From contig PBLV01000068.1 in NCBI GenBank assembly GCA_002721895.1, positions 6,978 to 70,977 of the forward strand: a stretch of 64,000 nucleotides of DNA. Reading direction: 5' to 3'. The notes below the pieces were generated by a model that saw nothing but the letters and a program-made list of their open reading frames with translations, searched no databases and was not told the DNA's origin. The stretch's first letter is position 1, and each line of letters opens with the position of its first letter. Position numbers and translations under genes: made by a program. Of the stretch, positions 9,894 to 18,030 are shown piece by piece. Source of the DNA: Verrucomicrobiales bacterium (GTDB lineage Bacteria; Verrucomicrobiota; Verrucomicrobiae; Limisphaerales; UBA1100).

Positions 9894-10549
9894 AAGCTCC
9901 GTCCGAGCGCGCCGGCATTGGCTATTTCATGGGCTGGTGGTTTTTCCGGATCTACACCAGCCTGTATCATCGCCGGCGCGTGTTTAATGAGGAACGCGTT
10001 CCGCGCGCGGGGGGCGTTATTTTGGCCGCCAACCATCTTAGTTACATTGACCCCCCGTTGGTTGGCTGTTCCACCCGGCGGACCATCCATTATCTTGCGC
10101 GTGAGTCTGCGTTTAAAAATCCCATTGGTGGTGCCATCCTGCGCTCGTGGAACAGCATCCCCGTGGATCGCGATGGGGGCAGCGCCAAGGGATTGCGAAC
10201 CATTCTCGAGCGGCTTCGGAAAGGCCGTGCAATCATGATGTTTCCCGAGGGAACCCGCAGTCCAGACGGAACCCAGCAGCCCGCCCGCGGCGGCATTGGC
10301 TTGCTGATCGCCAAGTCAAAATCCCCCGTGCTGCCTGTGCGAGTATTCGGGACATTTGAAGCCTTTGGCCGTCGGCACCTTATCCCACGGCCTTGCGGGG
10401 TGTCCGTTAAATTCGGCGAGTTAATGGAGTTTGAAGAGTTGCGCGCCGAGGCCAATGAGGCTAATCCGGATCGTCGCCGCGGGATTTATCGGCAAATTTC
10501 CGGCAATTTGATGGATGCCATTGCAGCCCTGAAAGCGGAACAAGATTAG
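9890..10549 (+). CDS. 1-acyl/alkyl-glycerol-3-phosphate acyltransferase (PlsC family)
   Basis: This 219-residue acyltransferase has NHLSYID (HX4D: His49, Asp54) and FPEGTRSPDG (Glu120), the two PlsC hallmarks. An amphipathic N-terminus (GYFMGWWFFRIYTSLY) probably binds the inner membrane. Its start overlaps the SDR stop (ATGA at 9890). PlsC enzymes add the sn-2 acyl chain to lysophosphatidic acid. Here the likely substrate is the alkyl form delivered by the AGPS and SDR enzymes, giving alkyl-acyl phosphatidic acid. The family is certain and the alkyl preference is inference. Confidence 0.9.
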   Translation: MKAPSERAGIGYFMGWWFFRIYTSLYHRRRVFNEERVPRAGGVILAANHLSYIDPPLVGCSTRRTIHYLARESAFKNPIGGAILRSWNSIPVDRDGGSAKGLRTILERLRKGRAIMMFPEGTRSPDGTQQPARGGIGLLIAKSKSPVLPVRVFGTFEAFGRRHLIPRPCGVSVKFGELMEFEELRAEANEANPDRRRGIYRQISGNLMDAIAALKAEQD

Positions 10550-10551
10550 AT

Positions 10552-11988
10552 ATGAAGACAACCATTCACACCACTTCCATCGACAGCCTGCGGGCGGATG
10601 TCCTTGTTTGGCCGGTCACGACCGCGCTGGATTTCCCCGACGACTTGGCTCGGTTCGCCGGTGCGCAACTGGATGAGTTGGCCGAGATCGGCGAAACTTC
10701 CGGGAAACCCACTGAGTTAACCATTCTCCATGCTCCTCTCGGCGAGTCCATTCGTCGTCATTACCTGCTGGGCGTGGGCGACGTGCTCAGTGCCGGGGCG
10801 GCTTTTAAGGCTGCCGGGCAGGCTGTGCGAGAGGCCGTCAAACGGGGGGCGAAGAGCCTTGCTATTCATGTGGCCGAGGATTTGGTCCGCCCCGTGATTG
10901 AGGGTGCACACTACGGGAGTTACCAGAACAATTCCCACCGGACGGAGGCTGGGAGTGGTCTCGAGGCATTGATTGTCTGCACGGGCAGCGATGGCAGCCC
11001 CGATGCTGGGGAAATCACCGGCAGGGCAGTGAACCTCACACGAGAACTGGTGAACACGCCCGCGAATGATTTGGGTCCCGTGGAACTGGCTGCGCGGGCC
11101 GAGACCGAGGGCCGGGCTTCAGGCTTGGAAGTTGAAGTGCTGGATGAGGTTGCCCTGCGGGATCTTGGCGCGGGCGCGCATCTGGCAGTGGGACAGGGTT
11201 CCGCGCGGCCGCCGCGGTTGGTGCGGCTTTCCTACACGCCCGCCAATCCGGGCGACGATCACCTGTGTCTGGTGGGCAAGGGAATTACTTTTGACACGGG
11301 CGGCCTTTCACTCAAGCCCCCCAAGAGCATGGAGACGATGAAGTACGACATGGGCGGCGCGGGCACCATGATCGGCGCCATCACGGCCATTGGACGACTG
11401 CAGCCGGCTACACGGGTCAGTTGTGTGTTGGCGTTGGCGGAAAACATGCCGGGCAGCCGCGCCACGCGGCCCGGCGACATCGTCCGTGCCATGAATGGCA
11501 AGACCGTTGAGATTTTAAACACCGATGCCGAGGGGCGGCTGGTGCTGGCCGATGCGCTGACCTATGCTGTCCGCAATGTCGGCGCGACACATCTTGTGGA
11601 TGCCGCGACCCTCACGGGTGCAGTGAGCGTGGCCCTTGGCAACCTGAATGTTGCCTTGATGTCCAATGATGACGCCTTGGCGGACCGTATTCGTGACGCC
11701 GGCGCGACGATTGGCGAAGGGTTTTGGCCGCTTCCAATGGAAGAGGAATATCTGGTCCCGATGCGAGGTGAGCAGTCTGATCTGCGCAACATATCCGGCA
11801 GCCGCAATGCTGGGACAATCACAGCTGCCAAGTTTCTGGAGCAATTCGTCGAGGAAACGCCGTGGGCCCATCTTGATATTGCCGGCACGGCTTGGCATGA
11901 GAAACCGCTCCCACATGCGCCCCGGGGCGCCAGCGGCATTGCCGTCCGCACGCTGGTTCGCGTGGCTGAGACTTGGGGGAACGGTTGA
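10552..11988 (+). CDS. pepA: leucyl aminopeptidase (M17 family)
   Basis: This 478-residue cytosolic metallo-aminopeptidase removes N-terminal residues from peptides. It has an N-terminal macro-like domain (about 1-150) and a C-terminal catalytic domain with the metal-binding Lys/Asp segment GKGITFDTGGLSLKP and the M17 signature NTDAEGRL at about 323-330, followed by LADAL. Length and order match the family. The ATG lies 2 bases after the PlsC stop, so it is probably the last gene of the ether-lipid transcript, although no functional link is obvious. Confidence 0.95.
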   Translation: MKTTIHTTSIDSLRADVLVWPVTTALDFPDDLARFAGAQLDELAEIGETSGKPTELTILHAPLGESIRRHYLLGVGDVLSAGAAFKAAGQAVREAVKRGAKSLAIHVAEDLVRPVIEGAHYGSYQNNSHRTEAGSGLEALIVCTGSDGSPDAGEITGRAVNLTRELVNTPANDLGPVELAARAETEGRASGLEVEVLDEVALRDLGAGAHLAVGQGSARPPRLVRLSYTPANPGDDHLCLVGKGITFDTGGLSLKPPKSMETMKYDMGGAGTMIGAITAIGRLQPATRVSCVLALAENMPGSRATRPGDIVRAMNGKTVEILNTDAEGRLVLADALTYAVRNVGATHLVDAATLTGAVSVALGNLNVALMSNDDALADRIRDAGATIGEGFWPLPMEEEYLVPMRGEQSDLRNISGSRNAGTITAAKFLEQFVEETPWAHLDIAGTAWHEKPLPHAPRGASGIAVRTLVRVAETWGNG

Positions 11989-12000
11989 CGGATGCGGGTT

Positions 12001-12023
12001 GCCCGGCCGGTTTGCGGCCGGGC
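12001..12023. other. GC-rich hairpin between pepA and the vWA gene
   Basis: A 9-bp perfect stem, GCCCGGCCG / CGGCCGGGC, with a GTTTG loop lies 12 bases after the pepA stop. No T-tract follows, so it is not a classical terminator. It could attenuate read-through or protect the transcript end. Confidence 0.45.
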
Positions 12024-12045
12024 CCATCATGGGCTATGTTGTGTC

Positions 12046-13026
12046 ATGAAGGCATGGCAGACCTTGCTGGGGCTGCTTCTTCTCGTCGGTTGTTCGAGGC
12101 ATGCAGCCCAGCATAATTCCCCGAGCGAACCTGTTTCAATTCAGCCGGATGCCGCCCCGATTAAAGTGGCGGCTGATTCTCCCGCGAAACCGGCTCCGCC
12201 TCCCGTCCCCAAGGTGGAGGCCAATGATTTTTCCGAAAACCTTGAAGAGGAGGCGGCCCGCAAGGTGCGTGAAAAGCGGGAACGAGAGGAGGCCGCCCAG
12301 GCCGGGGCCAAGGAATTGGAGTTGGTCAACCTGCAGGCGCTTCATCAACAGGCTGCACTCGGGAATGTCCATGCGCAGGTGGATCTTGGGTTGATTTATT
12401 TCGAGGGCAAACGGGTGGCGAAGAGTGCGGCTCACGCGCAATACTGGTGGACGGCCGCGGCTCGGCAGGGGAATCTTGTGGCCCGACGAAACCTGGAGCT
12501 TTTAAGGGAGCCACCGCCGGAGGGTGAGGTGAGTTTTTTTGGAACTCGTGGGAAAGGGCGGCGATTTATCTTCGTGATCGACAAGTCAGGCAGTATGGCT
12601 GTGCGGCGGTTGCTGGCAGCCAAGCGGGAACTCAGCCGCACACTGGAACGGTTGCCGACGGGTTCTGAATTCCTGATTTATTTTTTCGACCACAGTGCCG
12701 AGGTGATGCCGGTCAGCGGGCTGCTTCCGGCCACGCCACAAAATGTGACATGGGCCAAGCGATGGATGCAGGCCCGCATTTCAGGAGGGGGCACGGATCC
12801 GCGCCAGGCGCTGGAATGGGCGTTTGAATTGAAACCGGACACAGTCTGGTTGTTGAGCGACGGCCGGTTCACGTCGTCGGGCGCGGTTTTGAAACAGTTG
12901 AATCGTGACAACCTCGACAAGGCTACGCGGATCAACACGCTGGCCTTTCATGACCGCTCCGGCGAGTTGACCCTTCGCGCCATTGCCCAAGCGCATGGCG
13001 GTGCCTATCGCTTCGTGGCGCCGTGA
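12046..13026 (+). CDS. vWA-domain lipoprotein with Sel1-like repeat
   Basis: This 326-residue protein has a lipoprotein signal (LLLLVGC, Cys15), then a Pro/Ala-rich linker and a charged coiled region rich in Glu/Arg (about 65-85). A Sel1-like helical repeat (ALGNVHAQVDLGLIYFEG, then HAQYWWTAAARQGN) covers about 98-145. A von Willebrand A domain (about 168-325) starts with FIFVIDKSGSM, which carries the DxSxS metal site. The start is the ATG giving the lipoprotein signal. vWA domains mediate metal-dependent protein binding, so this is an envelope-anchored adhesion or assembly protein. Specific partners cannot be told. Confidence 0.8.
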   Translation: MKAWQTLLGLLLLVGCSRHAAQHNSPSEPVSIQPDAAPIKVAADSPAKPAPPPVPKVEANDFSENLEEEAARKVREKREREEAAQAGAKELELVNLQALHQQAALGNVHAQVDLGLIYFEGKRVAKSAAHAQYWWTAAARQGNLVARRNLELLREPPPEGEVSFFGTRGKGRRFIFVIDKSGSMAVRRLLAAKRELSRTLERLPTGSEFLIYFFDHSAEVMPVSGLLPATPQNVTWAKRWMQARISGGGTDPRQALEWAFELKPDTVWLLSDGRFTSSGAVLKQLNRDNLDKATRINTLAFHDRSGELTLRAIAQAHGGAYRFVAP

Positions 13027-13079
13027 GTTTCGGGCCCTTCCAGCTCGACGGCACTGCGCTGCCACGTTACACCAACCGC

Positions 13080-14141
13080 ATGTCCACAGCCGCGCAACCT
13101 GCCTATGACTTGACGGCGACGTATGCCGAGAATTTTGAGCGCGGCCCGCGGTTTGTATCCACGCCGGAACCTCCCAAAGTGTCTCTGAAATGGCTGCTCG
13201 GCCAGCCGGTGGGGAGCCGGTTTGGCATCGCGGCGGGGCTGTTGCTGAACAGCAAGTGGGTGCGGGCTTATGCAGAGCGCGGATTTGACATTTTGACGTA
13301 CAAGACCGTTCGATCCCGCAAACGGGAATGCTACCCGCCGCCTAACTGGGTTTTCGTGGAGGCGGACGAGGGTGAAGGGCCGGTCTATGTCACGGACCAG
13401 ATTTCGGGAAATCCGGCAGATGCCAGTTCCGCGGTTTGCTTCGGCATGCCCTCAATGCCGCCGGAGTTTTGGCGCGAGGATGTGGCCCATTGCAAGGAAC
13501 ACCTGAGCGGGCGGAAGATGTTGGTGGTTTCCGTGGTGGCCAGTCCCGAGCCGGGTTGGAGTCAGGCGCAGTTTGCTGACGATTTTTCGCAGTGCGCCGC
13601 CTGGGCGGTGGAGGCGGGCGCGGATGTCATCGAGGCAAATTTCTCGTGTCCCAATGTTTGTTCCGCGGAAGGGCAGGTATACCTGGACCCCGCCTTGAGT
13701 GGGGAGGTGGCCAGAACCATCCGCGGTGCTATCGGGGAGGTGCCATTGTTGCTTAAGGTGGCGGCGTTTCCGGACACCGGCTGCATGAGGGATTTTCTGG
13801 GTGCGGTGAACGGGGCGGCCAGCGGGGTGGCCTTGGTGAATGGAATTGCCCGGCCTGTGTTACACCGCGATGGTCGGCCGGCGTTTGGGGATGATTTTGT
13901 CAAGGCGGGTGTTCTGGGGCGCATCATTCATCGGCCGTCGGTAGAATATGTGCGCGAGGCACGGGCGATGGTGAATGAACGAAACCTTGAGTTGTCCATC
14001 TTTGCCGTGGGAGGTGCATCACAGGCGGAGGACATGGCGGATTTTTATGAGGCCGGCGCGGATGCCGTGATGATGGGTAGTGCGCCTATGTATCTTCCCA
14101 ATCTCGCCTGTGAGATAAAGGCCAGCCATCCGGAATGGTGA
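13080..14141 (+). CDS. dihydroorotate-dehydrogenase-like flavoprotein
   Basis: This 353-residue TIM-barrel flavoprotein of the DHODH/PreA superfamily has GIAAGLLLNSKWV near the N-terminus, the FMN-binding EANFSCPNVCSAEGQ in the middle, LLLKVAAFPD, and the phosphate-binding end FAVGGASQAEDMADFYEAGADAVMMGSA. The NFSCPN motif is typical of DHODH and dihydropyrimidine dehydrogenase. Several DHODH substrate-loop details differ, so it may not act in pyrimidine synthesis. A GTG at 13023 overlapping the previous stop (GTGA) is an alternative start that would add 19 residues. Neither start has a good ribosome site. Confidence 0.75.
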   Translation: MSTAAQPAYDLTATYAENFERGPRFVSTPEPPKVSLKWLLGQPVGSRFGIAAGLLLNSKWVRAYAERGFDILTYKTVRSRKRECYPPPNWVFVEADEGEGPVYVTDQISGNPADASSAVCFGMPSMPPEFWREDVAHCKEHLSGRKMLVVSVVASPEPGWSQAQFADDFSQCAAWAVEAGADVIEANFSCPNVCSAEGQVYLDPALSGEVARTIRGAIGEVPLLLKVAAFPDTGCMRDFLGAVNGAASGVALVNGIARPVLHRDGRPAFGDDFVKAGVLGRIIHRPSVEYVREARAMVNERNLELSIFAVGGASQAEDMADFYEAGADAVMMGSAPMYLPNLACEIKASHPEW

Positions 14142-14229
14142 CGGGCGGTTGTTGAATCCTTTCCTGAAACCAGGCGTCTGACCATCAGCGGCTTTTCAGC
14201 TGGAGCAAATTGAGTTAGATTTTGCGCGG

Positions 14230-15549
14230 ATGAGTTTACCCAAATACAACTGCGATGGCATGGGCCGGCGGGATTTCCTGCAGGTTGGTCTTGGCGGTTC
14301 GCTGGGGTTGGGCTTGGTGGATTTGTTGCGTGCGCGGGAGGCGGCGAATGGGGGCCGTCGGGTGAATTGCATTCTGGTTTGGCTCGATGGCGGGCCGTCG
14401 CATTACGAGACCTTTGATCCGAAACCGGATGCGCCCGAAGAAATTCGAGGCGAATTTGGGGCTATCAAGACCAGCGTGCCGGGCGTTCGGTTTTGCGACA
14501 AGGTGCCACACTTGGCGAAGGTTATGGACAAGGTCACCATCGTCCGGTCAATCTGGCACAAGGATCCCAACCACGGCGGCGGCAACCATTACATGATGAC
14601 CGGCCGGCCGACACCGGTGCCGGTGAACTGCGGGGCGTTCGTGACGTTTCATCCGTCGTTTGGCTCGATGGTCAGTTATGATCGAGGCGTGATCAAGGGG
14701 CTCCCACCTTACATGTCGCTGGGTCGGATGAGCCGCTCGGGTGGGCCAAACTTTCTTGGGGCCGAGCATGCGCCTTTTATCATCAAGGCGGATCCGAACA
14801 GTTCCAGCTTCAAGGTGCGGGACGTGGTGTTACCCAAGGGAATCGGTGAAGCACGCGCGGAGAACCGCCGTCAGTTGCGGCGTGAACTGGACAATCTGCT
14901 GCGCATTACCGACAAAGTGGCCAAGGATCCCGCAGTGAGTTTTGACCGCTTCAACGCGCAGGGTGTGGATTTGGTTACCTCGACGGCCGCGCAACAGGCG
15001 TTCGACATTGCCAAGGAAGACAAGAAAGTGCGCGACAGCTATGGCCGGACGGATCTTGGCCAGCGCATGCTGCTGGCGCGTCGGTTGGTGGAGGTGGGGG
15101 TATCCTTTGTCACGGTTTACTACGGTGGTTGGGATCATCACCGTACGATTTTCAAGACGCTCAAGGGGAGCTTCATGAGCAAGTGGGATCAGGGACTGGC
15201 GGCGCTCATCAACGACCTCGACCAGCGAGGCATGCTGGATGACACCATGGTGGTTTGCTTGGGCGAGTTCGGCCGCACGCCTAAGGTGAACAAGGACGCG
15301 GGGCGTGACCATTGGCCGGGGGCAATGAGCGTGTTGCTGGCGGGTGCGGGCATTCCGCGCGGCCAGATTGTCGGCGCGACGGATGCGAATGGTTATTACG
15401 CTGCCGAGAATGTCTACACGCCGGAGGATTTCGCCGCGTCGCTCTATCGCAAGATGGGCATTGATCCGCATCAGGTGCTGCACACCGCCACAGGCCGGCC
15501 AGTGCAACTGGTGGATGGCGGTTCGCGTATCAAGGAACTCTTCACTTGA
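14230..15549 (+). CDS. DUF1501 protein with Tat-type signal
   Basis: This 439-residue protein of the DUF1501 family (alkaline-phosphatase-like fold) is abundant in Planctomycetes and Verrucomicrobia. A twin-arginine export signal is visible (GRRDFLQVGLGGSLGLGL). Family markers are WLDGGPSHYETFDPKP, IVRSIWHKDPNHGGGNHYMMTG, and GEFGRTPKVNKDAGRDHW near the C-terminus, which places probable metal ligands (Asp, His). The substrate is unknown. DUF1501 genes are usually paired with DUF1549/1553 or pre-peptidase genes, and here a PPC-type gene follows after 2 bases, so the two form an operon. Confidence 0.9.
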   Translation: MSLPKYNCDGMGRRDFLQVGLGGSLGLGLVDLLRAREAANGGRRVNCILVWLDGGPSHYETFDPKPDAPEEIRGEFGAIKTSVPGVRFCDKVPHLAKVMDKVTIVRSIWHKDPNHGGGNHYMMTGRPTPVPVNCGAFVTFHPSFGSMVSYDRGVIKGLPPYMSLGRMSRSGGPNFLGAEHAPFIIKADPNSSSFKVRDVVLPKGIGEARAENRRQLRRELDNLLRITDKVAKDPAVSFDRFNAQGVDLVTSTAAQQAFDIAKEDKKVRDSYGRTDLGQRMLLARRLVEVGVSFVTVYYGGWDHHRTIFKTLKGSFMSKWDQGLAALINDLDQRGMLDDTMVVCLGEFGRTPKVNKDAGRDHWPGAMSVLLAGAGIPRGQIVGATDANGYYAAENVYTPEDFAASLYRKMGIDPHQVLHTATGRPVQLVDGGSRIKELFT

Positions 15550-15551
15550 AA

Positions 15552-17195
15552 ATGCGCGTGGTCATCGCGGCCCTTCTTGTCGTCAATTCCGTTCAGGCCG
15601 CGCCACAGGTGGATTGGCTTTTCCCCATGGGCGCTCAGCGAGGCACGGAGACTACGGTTCAAATTGGCGGAAAGCACACATGGCCACTCAAGGCCTGGGC
15701 GGACGACAAGGGCATCGCAATTGAGCCTGACGCCAACAAGACCGGCGCATTCAAGGTCAAGGTGGCAGAGGAAGTTGTGCCTGGCCCGCATCTGGTTCGG
15801 TTTTACGACGCCAATGGCACGACGTCTCCAAGGGTGTTTTTTGTGGGCAAGGCGCCGGATGCCCTTGAGAAGGAGCCCAATAACGAGATGCTGGATGCCC
15901 AGTTGCTGGAGGAGCTTCCCGCAGTGGTGCATGGCAAACTGCAGAAGGGTGGAGATGTGGACGCCTATCGTGTGCGGCTTAAGGCGGGGCAGGTGCTAGT
16001 GGCGGAGCTGGACGCATACACTGCCGGTGTGGCGATGGATGCGCTGATGATGCTGCGCGATATGCGGGGAGTGAAAGTGGCCTTTAATCACGACGCCCAT
16101 TCTTTGGATCCGAGGTTGGTTTGGCGGTGTCAGCGCGATGGGGAGTACGTATTGCAGGTGGCCGCGTTCAAGTTCCCGGCCAACAGCACTTCAAGTTTCA
16201 GCGGAGGCGAAAACCACGTTTACCGACTTACGATCACCAACGGACCGTTTCTGCGCCATGCTTGGCCGGCGTCGGTGTCCGGCGGCACGGATTCGCTGGT
16301 CAGTCTCGTGGGATGGAACCTGCGTGAGGATGTCGTGAAAGTGAAGCGAACAGATGCGAGCGAGTTGGTTCTGCCCATTGAGGCGGTTAACGGCCCGTTG
16401 CGTTTGCCGGTGTCGAGACGAGCGGAATCCATCGAGCGGGAGCCCAATGACACCAATGCGACAGCCAATGAATTCGGTTTGCCGATGTCGATTTCCGCGC
16501 GAATTGATAAGCCGGGCGACGTGGATCGATTTGCCTTTTTCCCGGGCAAGGGGGATCGGTGTCGGTTTGACTTGGACTCGTTTGAACTGGGTTTCCTGCT
16601 GGATGCGCACTTGTCGATAGAAGATGCCAATGGCAGGGAACTGGCCGCCAACGATGACTCCAACAAGAAGCGGGATCCGTTCCTGAACTGGACCGCGCCC
16701 GTGGGTGGGAGGTATTGCGTCAAAGTGCGAAGCCTTTTAAACAAGGGTGGCGGTGAATATTTTTATCGCTTGAAACTCAGTCGCCCGGAACCCTCCTTCA
16801 GCGGCACGGTGGCCGCGCCTCATTTCGTGGTGAACGCCGGGGTCACGGCCGAGGTGAAGGTGGCCGTGAATTTTCTGGATGGATTCAAAGGCAAACTCGA
16901 GGTGGCCGTGTCCGGTCTACCCAGGGGGGTGACGGCGGAATCGGTGATGATGGAAAAGAAGGGTGACGCTGTTCTGAAATTGGTCGCAGCTGGAGATGCC
17001 CGACCGCACAACGGGCCAATCCAAATCTCTGTGATTACGGAGGACGGTGTGATTGTGAAACCCGTCACCACGGCGCTTACCAGCGCGGGCACTTCGAATG
17101 GTGTTCCACAGGGTTTTCCGGATTTCATCATTCCCAACACAGCCAGCCTCTGGCTTACCGTTCTGCCGCCCAAGCCCTCGGAAAAGGACAAGTGA
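15552..17195 (+). CDS. secreted protein with pre-peptidase C-terminal (PPC)-like domains
   Basis: This 547-residue protein has a signal peptide ending near VNSVQA. At least two PPC-like beta-sandwich modules are recognisable by the pattern EKEPNNEMLDAQ...GDVDAYRVRLKAGQ (about residues 105-150) and EREPNDTNATANE...GDVDRFAFFPGKG (about 295-345). The C-terminal 130 residues look like another Ig-like module. PPC domains occur on secreted hydrolases and probably aid export or binding. No catalytic domain is visible. It starts just after the DUF1501 stop (TTGAAAATG, the TTG alternative overlaps it) and is presumably co-secreted with that protein. Confidence 0.8.
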   Translation: MRVVIAALLVVNSVQAAPQVDWLFPMGAQRGTETTVQIGGKHTWPLKAWADDKGIAIEPDANKTGAFKVKVAEEVVPGPHLVRFYDANGTTSPRVFFVGKAPDALEKEPNNEMLDAQLLEELPAVVHGKLQKGGDVDAYRVRLKAGQVLVAELDAYTAGVAMDALMMLRDMRGVKVAFNHDAHSLDPRLVWRCQRDGEYVLQVAAFKFPANSTSSFSGGENHVYRLTITNGPFLRHAWPASVSGGTDSLVSLVGWNLREDVVKVKRTDASELVLPIEAVNGPLRLPVSRRAESIEREPNDTNATANEFGLPMSISARIDKPGDVDRFAFFPGKGDRCRFDLDSFELGFLLDAHLSIEDANGRELAANDDSNKKRDPFLNWTAPVGGRYCVKVRSLLNKGGGEYFYRLKLSRPEPSFSGTVAAPHFVVNAGVTAEVKVAVNFLDGFKGKLEVAVSGLPRGVTAESVMMEKKGDAVLKLVAAGDARPHNGPIQISVITEDGVIVKPVTTALTSAGTSNGVPQGFPDFIIPNTASLWLTVLPPKPSEKDK

Positions 17196-17267
17196 ACTCA
17201 AACTGCAAGGCATCGAGGGATTGACGGGGCATTGCGAAGGGGGCAGCCTTTGGCTGTGTTTACCGTC

Positions 17268-17900
17268 ATGAAAATCAACTGGTTAGCTTTGTGTCGGGTT
17301 CTGCCGCTCGTGGTTTGCTTGGTGGCAGCGTGTGGCCAAAAGGAGGGGGATGGGAATCAACGGGGGCCGTCCGTGAAACCACCCAAGCCAGGTGGCGGCA
17401 TGCCGCCGGAAGCCACGGTCCAAAAACCTGAAACCTCGATCGTGCCGGTGAAGCTGTGGAAATCTTCCGGCGTGGCGGAATTGAGGAGCTTGGGGAATGT
17501 CAGGCAGTTGGTGTTGGGTATTCTGTCATACGTGGATTTGAACAAGCGCGAACTGCCGGTCTCCGACAACTGGTGTGAGGCGATATGGGATGCGGAGACA
17601 GGCGGAAGCGTGTTCATCTCTCCCCAATCTCCCGACGTGGCGGCCCTGCAGGAAGCGGAGGGTAACCATAGTCACTATGCGTTGAACGCCGCCTTGGCGG
17701 GCAAATCCCTGAACGGTTTGCCGGGACAAACAGTTCTGTTATTTGAGGCAGATCTTGGCTGGAACGGATCCGGAGGACTGGAGGAGGCGAAACGCTTTGC
17801 GGCGGATCATGGCGTGACAAAAATGGTAGTGGGATTTGTGGATGGGAGTTGTCGGCCTCTAGCACCGAAGGAGTTGGATGGCCTGAAATGGGCGCCCTGA
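17268..17900 (+). CDS. lipoprotein with pseudopilin-like C-terminal cassette (paralogue 1)
   Basis: This 210-residue protein has a lipoprotein signal (CLVAACGQ) and a Pro/Gly-rich linker. Its remaining 130 residues are shared with the two genes downstream: LRSLGNVRQLVLGILSYV, then a Cys-containing segment, NAALAGKSLNGLPGQTVLLF, DLGWNGSGGLEEAK, and a closing VDGSCRP. This cassette resembles the globular part of DUF1559/H-X9-DG pseudopilin-like proteins common in PVC bacteria, but it lacks the prepilin N-terminal helix. Function unknown. It is the shortest member of the tandem trio at 17268-21903. Confidence 0.7.
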   Translation: MKINWLALCRVLPLVVCLVAACGQKEGDGNQRGPSVKPPKPGGGMPPEATVQKPETSIVPVKLWKSSGVAELRSLGNVRQLVLGILSYVDLNKRELPVSDNWCEAIWDAETGGSVFISPQSPDVAALQEAEGNHSHYALNAALAGKSLNGLPGQTVLLFEADLGWNGSGGLEEAKRFAADHGVTKMVVGFVDGSCRPLAPKELDGLKWAP

Positions 17901-18030
17901 AAACCACGGATTTGGGGCTGTAGATTGTCATTGTTTCCGGGACGGGGCGAGGCCATAGTGGGGCGTGATACTGCAGGTTTTGCGTTGTGTGCGAGGTTTG
18001 CCGTTTGATTCTCTGACCAAAAACAGTTTC

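Noticed and set aside
12001..12023. Hairpin as a terminator of the ether-lipid operon
   Set aside because: It has no T-tract, so termination cannot be claimed. It is listed only as a hairpin.
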